Source: Hyphomonadaceae bacterium UBA7672
Lineage (GTDB): Bacteria > Pseudomonadota > Alphaproteobacteria > Caulobacterales > Hyphomonadaceae
Length of the DNA stretch: 64,000 nt
Reading direction: 5' to 3'
NCBI GenBank assembly: GCA_002483135.1
Contig: DLHI01000018.1
Span: 1-64,000, forward strand
Shown: in pieces, positions 1 through 8,265 of the stretch
How the letters are laid out: the number at the start of each line of letters is the position of its first letter
How positions within the stretch are numbered: the first letter of the stretch is position 1
Position numbers and translations under genes: made by a program
Notes under the pieces: generated by a model
What the model was told of the DNA's origin: nothing
Seen by the model: the letters and a program-made list of their open reading frames with translations, nothing else
Database searches by the model: none

Positions 1-116
1 CTCGAGGGAAGACATGCATCCCGCAGGGCGGTCGCGCCCGTGCGAATGAGAACTTGCGCGCCGGTCAGGGAACCCCACATCTATCTGGCGCATTGTTCCA
101 GCCGGGAGAACGCCTC

Positions 117-278
117 ATGAAAGCGATCATTGTCGTCGTGCTCGGCGTCATCCTTGCGGGGATGATCCTCGGCCTGGTCTTCAAGCTGATCGGCCTAGCC
201 ATCACCGCGGCGGTCGTGATCGTGCTTGCCTACTTCGTTTGGCGTGCGCTGGGCGGCGGCCGCACACGGCTGCGATAG
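117..278 (+). CDS. small two-helix membrane protein
   Basis: A 53-residue protein that is almost entirely hydrophobic, with two likely membrane helices (about residues 3-25 and 27-46) and a short basic tail ending in RTRLR. The ATG at 117 was chosen over an upstream start because GGGAGAA lies at 104-110, a good ribosome binding site. It is convergent with fliJ, whose stop lies 6 bases beyond. No family recognised; a small inner-membrane protein is the only supported statement. Confidence 0.6.
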   Translation: MKAIIVVVLGVILAGMILGLVFKLIGLAITAAVVIVLAYFVWRALGGGRTRLR

Positions 279-284
279 CGCCGC

Positions 285-701
285 CTATTTGTCCATCCCG
301 CCAGCGCGGTTGATGGCGACCTCATCCAGCATCGCCTGCTCGCGCGCGAGCCGCTCGGCGTCTTCACGGACCCGCATCTGTTCCAGAAGCTGCTCGAACT
401 TCGATTTCTCGATATAGGCCGCAGACAGCCGCTCGCGGATCTCGGCCAGCGCGGCTTCCTTCGCGCGAAGCTGCACGCCGATTTCGTCCAACTGCCAGCG
501 GACGCGCAACCGGTAGGCAGGAAGCATTGCGGCATAGTTGGGGTTCGCCGCAGCCGTCGCGATCTCCTGCTGCTCGCGGGCGCGGATGCCCCGCACTTTC
601 TGGTTCAGCTCGTCCACTTCACGGCCAGCGCGCGCGGCCTCCACGCCAAGCTCGTCCAGCTTGCGCTGCGCGATCTTCAGAAGCGTAGGCAGTGATTTCA
701 T
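285..701 (-). CDS. fliJ: flagellar export chaperone FliJ
   Basis: 138 residues, almost wholly helical and rich in Arg, Glu and Ala, as expected of the FliJ coiled-coil stalk that sits in the FliI ATPase ring of the flagellar type III export apparatus. The family is poorly conserved in sequence, so the call leans on length, coiled-coil character and position. Its ATG overlaps the fliI stop by four bases (TCAT on the plus strand at 698-701), implying translational coupling with fliI. Confidence 0.85.
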   Translation of the reverse strand: MKSLPTLLKIAQRKLDELGVEAARAGREVDELNQKVRGIRAREQQEIATAAANPNYAAMLPAYRLRVRWQLDEIGVQLRAKEAALAEIRERLSAAYIEKSKFEQLLEQMRVREDAERLAREQAMLDEVAINRAGGMDK

Positions 702-2065
702 CGCGTCGCCACCTTGCGGGCCGCGGCCGGCGACGGCGCGGGCGGCGTCAGCACGGCGAGCAGTTTCTCGAACGCGCCGTCGATGGTCGTGACGTCATGC
801 ACGTCCTGCTGAAGGAAAGCCTCGATCTGCGGCCACAGGCGCACGGCCTCGTCAACTTCGGGATCAGCGCCTTTTGCGTAGGCTCCGATGCGCACCAGTT
901 CTTCCATGTTGGAATAGAGCGCGATCAGCTTGCGCGCCTTGCGGGCGATGTCGCGTTCCTGCGGTGTCTGTAGCTGGTTCTGCAGGCGCGAGATCGACTT
1001 CAACACATCGACGGCCGGGAAGCGCCCACGCTCGGCGATCTGCCGCGATAGCGTGATGTGGCCATCGAGAATGCCGCGCACCGCATCGGAAATCGGCTCA
1101 TTGTGATCGTCGCCATCGACCAGCACCGTGAAAAGGCCGGTGATATGCCCTTGCCGCGCGCCCTCTTCCACCGTGAGACCCGGCCCCGCGCGCTCAAGCA
1201 GCTTGGGTAGTTCGGCGAAGACGGAGGGCGTGTATCCGCGCGTGGTAGGCGGCTCGCCAGCGGCAAGGCCGATCTCGCGCTGCGCCATCGCAAAGCGGGT
1301 GACAGAGTCGAGGAAGCAGACGACTTGTTTCCCCTCATCGCGGAAATGTTCGGCAACGGCCAATGTCAGCCATGCGGCGCGGCGACGCTTGGGCGCAGCT
1401 TCATCCGAGGTTGCTGTGACGATGACGGATTTGGCGAGGCCTTCCTGGCCCAGCGTGTCCTCGATGAACTCACGAACCTCGCGGCCGCGTTCGCCGATCA
1501 GGCCGATGACAATCACGTCCGCCTCGGCGCCGCGCGCCAGCATCGACATGATGGTGGACTTGCCAACGCCAGATCCCGCGAACACGCCAAGGCGCTGTCC
1601 GCGCGCGCAGGGCGCAAATACGTCGATCGATTTGACGCCTAGGCCCATCCGCTGGTCGACGCGCGCCCGCGATTGGGCGTTGGGCGCGATCGAGCGCACA
1701 GGTCTTGCCTTGCCACCCATACGGAGCGGCCCCTTCCCGTCGAGCGGCTCTGCGAACGCGTCGATCACCCTGCCAAGCCAGGCATCAGACGGCCGCACGC
1801 TGTCGAGGCCCGACGTGAACAGCACAGGCGCGCCCGGTGCGAGGCCATCCAAGGGCTCGCTGGCCAACAGCACAGCGCGATCGCCCTCGAAGCCGACGAG
1901 TTCGCCACGGGGCCCATTCTCGCTGCCGAACCGAACGAATGCGCCAAGCCGCAGGGCCTGCGCCGGACCGGCCGCCTCGATTCTGAGACCCTCAAGCGCA
2001 GTAACCCGCCCTTCATGGCAGAGGGGGTCCAGGGCCTTTATGTCTCGGATGGCCGAAGCCAGCAT
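698..2065 (-). CDS. fliI: flagellum-specific ATP synthase FliI
   Basis: Hexameric ATPase that powers flagellar protein export in the cytoplasm. The P-loop GSGVGKST, the IGLIGERGREV segment and the PPTTRGYTPSVF region of F1/FliI ATPases are all present. The ATG at 2065 gives 455 residues, the usual FliI length, starting MLASAIRDIKALDP. An in-frame TTG at 2158 would add 31 residues but has no Shine-Dalgarno sequence and is less likely. Followed by fliJ with a 4-base overlap. The 278 bases up to ctrA carry GANTC and CtrA-like sites, so cell-cycle control is plausible. Confidence 0.95.
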   Translation of the reverse strand: MLASAIRDIKALDPLCHEGRVTALEGLRIEAAGPAQALRLGAFVRFGSENGPRGELVGFEGDRAVLLASEPLDGLAPGAPVLFTSGLDSVRPSDAWLGRVIDAFAEPLDGKGPLRMGGKARPVRSIAPNAQSRARVDQRMGLGVKSIDVFAPCARGQRLGVFAGSGVGKSTIMSMLARGAEADVIVIGLIGERGREVREFIEDTLGQEGLAKSVIVTATSDEAAPKRRRAAWLTLAVAEHFRDEGKQVVCFLDSVTRFAMAQREIGLAAGEPPTTRGYTPSVFAELPKLLERAGPGLTVEEGARQGHITGLFTVLVDGDDHNEPISDAVRGILDGHITLSRQIAERGRFPAVDVLKSISRLQNQLQTPQERDIARKARKLIALYSNMEELVRIGAYAKGADPEVDEAVRLWPQIEAFLQQDVHDVTTIDGAFEKLLAVLTPPAPSPAAARKVATR

Positions 2066-2196
2066 GGGATGGTTCCAGAGCGAAACGGGCACCAATCCCG
2101 CGCGCCGATCAGGCCCTACGCTGGTTGACAGGGCATTAACCGAGAAAATCTTATCCAAAGCAAAGCGTTACGAGACCTGTGGATGTTCCCCACCCG

Positions 2197-2303
2197 GACT
2201 CGATTTGGACTCTTGGTGGTTAGCAGAATCTGACTAGCCTGATCGAATCTACTGAGCAGTGAAAGTCTCCGTTAACCTTTGGGCTGCCTAATGCGGTGGT
2301 TAA
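2197..2303. promoter_or_regulatory. ctrA/fliI divergent control region: GANTC cluster and CtrA half-sites
   Basis: Four GANTC sites lie in 53 bases: GACTC at 2197-2201 and 2208-2212, GAATC at 2226-2230 and 2245-2249. Two CtrA-like half-sites face each other, TTAACC at 2272-2277 and GGTTAA at 2298-2303. In Caulobacter a GANTC site modulates the ctrA P1 promoter through CcrM methylation and CtrA regulates its own promoters. That this region works the same way is inference; the motifs are seen directly. Confidence 0.6.
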
Positions 2304-2343
2304 TTACTCCGCCGCAAGGCAACCGCGATTCGGGAGAGACGTA

Positions 2344-3057
2344 ATGCGGGTCTTGTTGATCGAGGATGACGAGCAGGTCGCTCGCAGCATCGAATTGATG
2401 CTGAAGGCCGCCGGCTTCAACATCTTCACGACCGACCTCGGGGAAGACGGTGTCGACCTCGGTAAGGTCTACGAATACGATCTCATCATCCTGGATCTCG
2501 GCCTGCCCGATATCTCCGGTTATGAAGTGCTGAAGCAGCTTCGCATGTCGCGTGTGAACACGCCCGTGCTGATCCTGTCCGCCAATCCGGATATCGAAGC
2601 GAAGGTGAAGACGCTCGGCTACGGCGCCGACGACTATCTCACCAAGCCGTTCAACAAGGACGAGCTTATCGCCCGCATCACCGCGATCGTGCGCCGGTCG
2701 AAAGGCCACGCCGAGAGCGTGATCCGCACCGGCGACATCATCGTGAACCTCGATGCCAAGACGGTCGAAGTGAACAACAACCGCGTTCACCTGACCGGCA
2801 AGGAATACCAGATGTTCGAGCTGCTCTCCCTGCGCAAGGGGACGACGCTCACCAAGGAAATGTTCCTCAACCACCTCTACGGAGGCATGGACGAGCCGGA
2901 ACTCAAGATCATCGACGTCTTCATCTGCAAGCTTCGCAAGAAGCTGGCGCAGGCGACGGGCGGCGACCATTTCATTGAAACTGTCTGGGGCCGCGGCTAT
3001 GTGCTGCGCGACCCGGATCCCAGGGTTGCGGCAGCGATCGCGGATAAAGCCGCCTGA
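2344..3057 (+). CDS. ctrA: cell cycle response regulator CtrA
   Basis: OmpR-family response regulator and master regulator of the alphaproteobacterial cell cycle, controlling replication start, flagellar and division genes. The receiver domain has the acidic pair near the N-terminus, phospho-acceptor Asp51 in LIILDLGLPD and Lys in LTKPF; the winged-helix C-terminal half runs from about residue 125 and includes IIDVFICKLRKKL. It is 237 residues, close to Caulobacter CtrA, and ends in Ala-Ala, like the ClpXP recognition end known there. The ATG at 2344 follows GGGAGAGA at 2332-2339; an ATG-less extension to 2296 was rejected. Confidence 0.97.
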   Translation: MRVLLIEDDEQVARSIELMLKAAGFNIFTTDLGEDGVDLGKVYEYDLIILDLGLPDISGYEVLKQLRMSRVNTPVLILSANPDIEAKVKTLGYGADDYLTKPFNKDELIARITAIVRRSKGHAESVIRTGDIIVNLDAKTVEVNNNRVHLTGKEYQMFELLSLRKGTTLTKEMFLNHLYGGMDEPELKIIDVFICKLRKKLAQATGGDHFIETVWGRGYVLRDPDPRVAAAIADKAA

Positions 3058-3090
3058 TCGCTGCCAACCCGGACTGACCAACACAAGAAG

Positions 3091-3124
3091 GGGCGGGCCG
3101 CAAGGTCCGCCCTTTCGCTTTTGG
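3091..3124 (+). terminator. rho-independent terminator after ctrA
   Basis: A 9-base stem (GGGCGGGCC 3091-3099 with GGTCCGCCC 3104-3112, one G-U pair) closes a GCAA tetraloop and is followed by TTTCGCTTTT. It lies 33 bases past the ctrA stop. Confidence 0.85.
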
Positions 3125-3211
3125 GGATTGCGCGAGGGCGCTCATCAGCGCTGATCTTCGACAGAACCGCCGCCTCAAGACGCCGACCGCCTGCCTCAAC
3201 GGAGCTCCAAG

Positions 3212-3757
3212 ATGAATATGCGCGAACAACTGGCTCAAGACCTTCTGGGCGCGTCCTATGCTTCGCTGACCAGCCAGAAGAAAAGCGTGATCGACCTGAT
3301 CGCGGACCAGAAGCCAAGCGGCCTGGGACCCGTGGCGCACAACGACGAGCGCGACCGCTGGGCCAAGCTGGCGGACCGGGTGGCGGAGGTGGGCGGGTCA
3401 TGGAACTTCATCATCACTTTCGTGATCGTCCTTGCAGCTTGGGTCATGCTGAACACACTGCTGGCGACACGGGCGTTCGATCCCTACCCCTTCATCTTCC
3501 TCAACCTCATGCTGTCGATGGTCGCCGCGCTGCAGGCGCCGATCATCATGATGAGCCAGAACCGCCAGGCCGCGATCGACCGGGCGGCAGCCGAGCACGA
3601 TTATGTGGTCAACCTGCGCGCCGAGCTGGAGATCATGCTGCTGCACGACAAGCTCGACGCCCTGCGCGAGCGCGACATCCTTGCCCGCACCGATGCGATT
3701 AGCGCCCAGCTGAAGCAGCTGTGCAATGATGTGGCTGAATTGAAAGCAATGCGCTGA
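3212..3757 (+). CDS. DUF1003 family membrane protein
   Basis: 181 residues. A soluble N-terminal part is followed by two membrane helices (about residues 63-83, containing FVIVLAAWVML, and 92-114, containing FLNLMLSMVAALQAP), then a C-terminal helical, coiled-coil-like region. This layout and the QAPIIMMSQNRQ segment match the DUF1003 family, of unknown role. The ATG at 3212 follows GGAG at 3201-3204. No operon partner is evident. Confidence 0.85.
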   Translation: MNMREQLAQDLLGASYASLTSQKKSVIDLIADQKPSGLGPVAHNDERDRWAKLADRVAEVGGSWNFIITFVIVLAAWVMLNTLLATRAFDPYPFIFLNLMLSMVAALQAPIIMMSQNRQAAIDRAAAEHDYVVNLRAELEIMLLHDKLDALRERDILARTDAISAQLKQLCNDVAELKAMR

Positions 3758-3880
3758 TCGTACTTGCCCAAGCGGAAACCATCGGCCCGCGCAGCAACGA
3801 CGTTTCACCGCCGCTTGCTTTGGATTAGCCTTCCTGCCAGCCGCACGCGGTTTCCGCGTCCGCCAACAGGGGGACTGCCA

Positions 3881-4429
3881 ATGACACCCAAAGCCTTGAT
3901 AGCCGCCATGTGTCTGATGTTCGCTGGCCTGTTTGCCGGCGCCGCATCGGCCCAGTCAATCTACGTCAAGATGACGGACATTCCCGGAACCTCGACAGAC
4001 AATGGACGCACCGACTGGATAAAGCTGAATTCCTTTTCGGAAGGCCTCTCGGTGGCCTTGCCGGCCTCAACTGGCGGCGCCGCGCGCGCCGGCGGGAAAG
4101 CGAACTTCCAGGACATCTTGCTCACCAAACAGGTCGACGCCGCGAGCATCAAGCTCCGCGAGGCTGCGGTCAGCGGGAAGCGTTTCGCGCAGGTCGAGAT
4201 CGAGCTCGTTCGCGCGGGCCAACAACCAAGCGTCGCCTACAGGATCATCCTCAAGAATGTGGCGTTGACGTCCGTGAGCGGCAGCTTTGCCTCGGGAGAC
4301 CCAGGTCAGGAGTCAGTGTCGATGACCTATGACGAGATCAGCTGGGGCTTCTCGCCGGGCGGCGCGGGCAGCAAGGCCGGCGGCGAAATGAAGGCTGGCT
4401 GGAACCTCAGCAAGAACGCCAAGCCATAG
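3881..4429 (+). CDS. secreted Hcp-like (type VI tube protein family) protein
   Basis: 182 residues starting with a clear Sec signal peptide (cleavage expected after ASA, about residue 24). The mature part resembles the Hcp beta-barrel family: IYVKMTDIPG at its start, a central VEIELVRAGQQPSVAYRI strand region and a MTYDEISWGF end. True type VI Hcp proteins have no signal peptide, and no other type VI gene lies in this window. It is therefore probably one of the stand-alone exported Hcp-like proteins of unknown role. The ATG at 3881 follows a GGGGGA purine tract; the frame stays open upstream to 3764, but with no signal-like start. Confidence 0.7.
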   Translation: MTPKALIAAMCLMFAGLFAGAASAQSIYVKMTDIPGTSTDNGRTDWIKLNSFSEGLSVALPASTGGAARAGGKANFQDILLTKQVDAASIKLREAAVSGKRFAQVEIELVRAGQQPSVAYRIILKNVALTSVSGSFASGDPGQESVSMTYDEISWGFSPGGAGSKAGGEMKAGWNLSKNAKP

Positions 4430-4436
4430 GGATCGT

Positions 4437-4458
4437 GCGGGCCGCGCGTGCGGCCCGC
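4437..4458. terminator. hairpin between convergent genes
   Basis: A perfect 9-base stem, GCGGGCCGC at 4437-4445 with GCGGCCCGC at 4450-4458, encloses GCGT. It lies between the stops of the Hcp-like gene and the DUF3089 lipoprotein and could serve either strand. There is no clear T tract, so the terminator role is inferred. Confidence 0.5.
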
Positions 4459-4466
4459 CTCTACGC

Positions 4467-5660
4467 CTACTTCCAGGCGGCCGCCTGTTTGCGCGCGATG
4501 CGGATCAGGTCGCCCATCGAGTGGTCCATGTCGATCAGATGCAGACCCCAATTAAGGTCGGGCCCTGTGGCGCGCATGATCTCGCCAGCGAGTTCGTCGG
4601 TGCGCGGATCTGCCGGATCGGGCGTCACCGTCATTTCGAGATAGTGGTAGTCGCCCTTCGTCACGCACTTCGTGGCGACGAGGCTAGGCACTTTCACGAA
4701 CGGGGTCGTGATCGCAGGCGCCGGGTTGCCCCAGGCCGGCTGGTTCGGGCCAGCCGAGCCGTTGAGGAAGCCCTTGGCGAGGAAGTAGCTGTCGGGCACG
4801 CCCTGCCCGCTGGCGAGGTTTGCGGGATTGGTGCAGGCGGCCACATTGCCGCCCGAGCCCTTGGCGAAGCGGGCGGTATCAGGCGGCGGCAACGTGTTGC
4901 GGAACGAGGCATAGGAGATCACGCAGCCCGTCTGGTCCTCGGCGCGGCAAAGCGGGATCGACTTGTAGGTTCCGCCCGTGTCCTTGCCGGGCTGAACGAG
5001 AACTGTGGAGCCCAGCAACATCGCTGAGACGAACTGCGCCTGCGCGGGCTTGCCCTCGATCTCCTGCGCGATGAGGCGCGCCAGCACGCCTGCACCCTGG
5101 CTATGGCCAATCAGGATCACGCCGCGGCCCTTGTTCTCGTTGGCCATGTACCAGTTCCATGCGTCCACCACGTCGGCATAGCCGCCCACGCCCTGCGGCA
5201 GGCGCTCGCCCTCTGGCTGCGGACCACCCGAGGCGATGCGCAAGGCGGTGAGCGTCGTCTGGCGATATATCGGCGCGAACTGACGGCACACCGAGCCAAA
5301 GCGCGCAAACTGCAGCTTGATGTCGTCGATCTCCATACTGTCGACGGTCCAGTCAGACGCCCACGTCTTGTCGTTCGAAACAGTGGGATAGACGAAGAAG
5401 CAGTCGATTTTCGGATCCGACGCCGGCATGAACTTCTCGACGCTCGTCTTCCCGTTCGCGGCGATGATGGTCGCATCGAGGGTCACCTTGCACTTGTCGT
5501 CCGCAAGGCCCGGGCGGCATAGCCACAGCGAGGGGTTAGCGAAATCCGCGTGCGCAACATCGACGGCAGGCAGGGGCTGCAGCTCCAGCGGCGGCGGCGC
5601 GGTGGCGCAGCTAGCGGCTAGAATTGCTGAAAGCGTCAGGCCGGCAATGGCTGCGCGCAT
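4467..5660 (-). CDS. DUF3089 alpha/beta-hydrolase lipoprotein
   Basis: A lipoprotein signal ends in LAASC near residue 18, so the mature protein should be membrane-anchored. The body shows the DUF3089 pattern: KIDCFFVYPTVS near the start, a nucleophile elbow GHSQGAG after GRGVILI, and late Asp and His residues in LHLIDMDHS. An esterase or lipase-like activity is likely but the substrate is unknown. The ATG at 5660 has AGGGAGAG just upstream; a TTG five codons earlier was rejected. Transcribed alone. Confidence 0.85.
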   Translation of the reverse strand: MRAAIAGLTLSAILAASCATAPPPLELQPLPAVDVAHADFANPSLWLCRPGLADDKCKVTLDATIIAANGKTSVEKFMPASDPKIDCFFVYPTVSNDKTWASDWTVDSMEIDDIKLQFARFGSVCRQFAPIYRQTTLTALRIASGGPQPEGERLPQGVGGYADVVDAWNWYMANENKGRGVILIGHSQGAGVLARLIAQEIEGKPAQAQFVSAMLLGSTVLVQPGKDTGGTYKSIPLCRAEDQTGCVISYASFRNTLPPPDTARFAKGSGGNVAACTNPANLASGQGVPDSYFLAKGFLNGSAGPNQPAWGNPAPAITTPFVKVPSLVATKCVTKGDYHYLEMTVTPDPADPRTDELAGEIMRATGPDLNWGLHLIDMDHSMGDLIRIARKQAAAWK

Positions 5661-5796
5661 GTTTCTCTCCCTCAATGACGGTCATCGCCGTCTTGAGGGG
5701 GAGCTAAGGCCCAAGCGCAGCGGCATGCAAGCTTGGCGCGCGTGCGCAGGCGCGTCATCGCTTGATTGTGTGCGGCTTCGGGCGGCCAGCGCAAAC

Positions 5797-5826
5797 GAAA
5801 AGGCCCGGCTGTTTCCAGTCGGGCCT
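5797..5826 (-). terminator. terminator of the TonB operon
   Basis: An 11-base stem (AGGCCCGGCTG 5801-5811 with CAGTCGGGCCT 5816-5826, one G-U pair) closes a 4-base loop. On the minus strand it ends in TTTTCG. It lies 26 bases past the stop of the TPR gene. Confidence 0.85.
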
Positions 5827-5851
5827 ATCATTCAGTTGGAGCAACCAGCGG

Positions 5852-7111
5852 TTACTTCGAGATCGCGATCCACGAACGGGCGAGCCAGGCTGCGCCGTTG
5901 TCGGCCTTGATGGCGGTCCAGGTCTTCACCGCGTCCGACTTCTTGTTCGCGCGGAACTGGGCGATGCCGAGGCGCAGGTTCACCAGGGCGGTCTGCCCCG
6001 CGTCCATCTGGCCCTTGGCCAGCGACTTCTGGAACATGTCGATCGCCTTGGCCCATTCACCCGAGCCGAGATAGGCCTCGCCGATGAGGGCGTATTGCTG
6101 GCCCGAGGGAGCAGCCGCGGCGACGGTTTCGTCAGCCTTCAGGCCGCCTTCGCGGTCTTTCTTCGCTTCAGCCTGGATGAGGCCGTAGGTGCGAAGGTTG
6201 GCGTCCTTCGATTTGTCAGCAGCGCCGCCATAGACGCCGGACTTGAACAGCGGAGCCCAGACCTTTTCGGCCTCGATCGAGAGACCCTGGCCTTGCGCCT
6301 GCTTGCCCCATTCGAACTTCTCGGCGTCCGAGAGTTTCACGCCAGCAGCGTCCAGCGCGCGGAAGACGTCGAGCCCAGCAGAGCCCGAGCGATAGTTCGG
6401 CTCCGCCTTGGCATGCTCGATGAACGGCTTCCAGTAGGTTGCCGTCTTGAAGGCGATCGCCGCCTTCTCGAGCGTGTTGTAGAATTCCGCCATGTTGTTC
6501 TGCGCGGTATAGGCGTTCAGCAGGATGTTGTAGGGCACCGGCTTCGAGCCCGACTTCGCGATCGACTGCTTGGCCAGCTTGATGGCCTCGCCGTAGTTCT
6601 TGGCGTCCATCTCGTTCTTGGCAAGGACGGCCAGTTCGTCAGCCGTGCCGCCGTATTTGGCGACGTTGGCCTTCAGCTGGGCGTTGGCCTTCGCGGTCTG
6701 ACCTGCGCCCTTGTAGGCGGAGTAGAGCAGCTGATCGTAGTTCTTGCTCACAGCGCCGGACAGGCCGCCGACGGAGCGGGCTTTCTCGATGGCGGCGATG
6801 CACTGCGTGTGATTGTTCTGGCCGCAGTAAATACCGACGCGGAGCTGCTCGATCGCCGACTTCTCCTGGTTGGTCTTGGCGTGCGGAGCAGCCGCGTCCA
6901 GCTTCTGGAGCGCCTGGGCGTAGTTGCGTGCGCCGTAGGCGGCGTTCGCAGCATTGAACGCCTCCGCGAATTCCTTGCTCGACTTGGGGCCCGACTGGGC
7001 CATCGCGCTCGGGGCGGTGGCAACCATCACGCTGGCGACGCCAAACGCGCTGATCAGCCCCAGCCCAACCGCGGGCAGGCAGTTTCTCAAGGTTTGGCCG
7101 AACGTCCGCAT
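5852..7111 (-). CDS. periplasmic TPR-type protein of the TonB operon
   Basis: 419 residues with a Sec signal peptide (cleavage after AMAQ, about residue 39). The mature protein is helical with TPR-like repeats, such as YAQALQKLDAAAPHA near the start and WAKAIDMFQKSLAKG near the end. It is the last gene after tonB, exbB and two exbD genes on the same strand, so it probably acts in the periplasm with the TonB machine, perhaps as a scaffold or stabiliser. The function is inferred only from context. Confidence 0.7.
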   Translation of the reverse strand: MRTFGQTLRNCLPAVGLGLISAFGVASVMVATAPSAMAQSGPKSSKEFAEAFNAANAAYGARNYAQALQKLDAAAPHAKTNQEKSAIEQLRVGIYCGQNNHTQCIAAIEKARSVGGLSGAVSKNYDQLLYSAYKGAGQTAKANAQLKANVAKYGGTADELAVLAKNEMDAKNYGEAIKLAKQSIAKSGSKPVPYNILLNAYTAQNNMAEFYNTLEKAAIAFKTATYWKPFIEHAKAEPNYRSGSAGLDVFRALDAAGVKLSDAEKFEWGKQAQGQGLSIEAEKVWAPLFKSGVYGGAADKSKDANLRTYGLIQAEAKKDREGGLKADETVAAAAPSGQQYALIGEAYLGSGEWAKAIDMFQKSLAKGQMDAGQTALVNLRLGIAQFRANKKSDAVKTWTAIKADNGAAWLARSWIAISK

Positions 7112-7230
7112 GTATAAACCTCCACCGTTTCGTTTCGATATAGTCCGAGAAGCCCCGGCCTCAACCCGTTTTGCTCAGTTGCCACTGTGCAAGACCCAAA
7201 CTGAACAAGGGCCAACCACCTGAGCAAGGA

Positions 7231-7260
7231 CGGCGCCCTTCCGGCCAAGGAGGGACGCCG
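7231..7260 (-). other. intercistronic hairpin between exbD2 and TPR gene
   Basis: A 12-base stem with one mismatch, 7231-7242 paired with 7249-7260. There is no T tract on the minus strand, so it is more likely an RNA-stability or partial attenuation element than a full terminator. Confidence 0.5.
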
Positions 7261-7289
7261 ACCAAGTAACGTTGCAGAATGAGGCGAGA

Positions 7290-7709
7290 TCAAGTTCCCC
7301 CGATCACGCCCATTTTCTTCAGTCCGTTCCGCTGCACAGCCGCCATCACGTGCGCGATAGCGCCATACTGTGCTCGACGGTTGGGCTCGATGTGAATCTC
7401 GGCCTGCTCGGCACGCTGGCCTTCGATTTTCAGGCGGCTGTTCAGCTCGTTGCGGCTGACAGGTTCGCCCATCCACATGATCACGCCCGACTGCTCGATC
7501 TGGATACGGATCGGTTCGATATCGCTCGGCGGCGGAGGCGGTGCATCCGGCGGGGGCGGAATCGGCGTGTCGAGGTTAATTGCGTGACGTTCGGGCGGCA
7601 GCGTGATGAGCAACATCACCAGCAGCACCAGCATCACGTCGATCAGCGGCGTTGTGTTGATATCCGAGACGGGATCGCCTTCCTCACCGCCTCCAACTGC
7701 CATTGCCAT
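7290..7709 (-). CDS. exbD: ExbD-family biopolymer transport protein (second copy)
   Basis: 139 residues. The N-terminal SDINTTPLIDVMLVLL segment is the ExbD/TolR signature, with the proton-conducting Asp in the single membrane helix. A proline-rich linker (about residues 50-61) is followed by a periplasmic domain. ExbD proteins form the proton-driven motor with ExbB that energises TonB. The ATG at 7709 follows AGGAG. It is separated from the first exbD by a hairpin. Confidence 0.9.
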   Translation of the reverse strand: MAMAVGGGEEGDPVSDINTTPLIDVMLVLLVMLLITLPPERHAINLDTPIPPPPDAPPPPPSDIEPIRIQIEQSGVIMWMGEPVSRNELNSRLKIEGQRAEQAEIHIEPNRRAQYGAIAHVMAAVQRNGLKKMGVIGGT

Positions 7710-7738
7710 AGAAAACTACTCCTGTTTGGTGGCGGCCC

Positions 7739-7771
7739 GGCGCCCTCTCCGTCTCTCGCGGAGGGGGCGCC
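7739..7771 (-). other. intercistronic hairpin between the two exbD genes
   Basis: A 13-base stem (7739-7751 with 7759-7771, one G-U pair) with a 7-base loop, lying between the first exbD stop and the second exbD ribosome binding site. It has no T tract. It may set differential mRNA stability or expression of the downstream genes; this is inference. Confidence 0.55.
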
Positions 7772-7778
7772 GTTTCGC

Positions 7779-8237
7779 TCAAAGTCTCGGCGGCGGCGCG
7801 CGGGTGATGAACCCGATCTTCAGAACACCAGCCCGTTGCGCAAGTTCGACGACCCGACCGACGTGATAGTACTCGGTCACCAGATCCCCGCGGATGTGGA
7901 CCTCAGGCTGGATGTCCGGCCTGATGCGGGCGATGCGCGAGAACTGGGCCATGAGTTCGGCGTCGGTGGCGGCCGCGGTGTTGAGGAACACCAGGCCGTC
8001 CGAGTCGACGATCACGTTCAGGTTCTCAGGCTTGGTCTCAACGACCTTGTTCGGTTCTTCGGGCAGTTCGACTTCCTTGGCGCTCACCACGACCGGCACT
8101 GTGATCAGGAAGATGATCAGCAGCACCAGCATGATGTCGACAAGCGGCGTCGTGTTGATGGTGGAGTTGAGGGCGGCGTCGTCCTCTTCCACCAGATTGA
8201 TGCCTGCACCACCAGTCGTCCCTGGATTGTCAGCCAT
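7779..8237 (-). CDS. exbD: ExbD-family biopolymer transport protein (first copy)
   Basis: 152 residues. The signature STINTTPLVDIMLVLLIIFL carries the conserved membrane Asp. The periplasmic domain lacks the poly-proline linker of its neighbour, so the two ExbD copies are clearly diverged rather than a recent duplication. The ATG at 8237 follows AGGAGG. It lies 28 bases downstream of exbB. Confidence 0.93.
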   Translation of the reverse strand: MADNPGTTGGAGINLVEEDDAALNSTINTTPLVDIMLVLLIIFLITVPVVVSAKEVELPEEPNKVVETKPENLNVIVDSDGLVFLNTAAATDAELMAQFSRIARIRPDIQPEVHIRGDLVTEYYHVGRVVELAQRAGVLKIGFITRAPPPRL

Positions 8238-8265
8238 GTTGGCCTCCTATCTGCGAGACTGAACC

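Noticed and set aside
1128..2237. Long plus-strand open frame over fliI
   Set aside because: Antisense shadow of fliI with Arg/Ser-rich composition and no family features.
3881..4429. A type VI secretion cluster
   Set aside because: Only one Hcp-like gene is present and it has a signal peptide; no other type VI gene is in the window.
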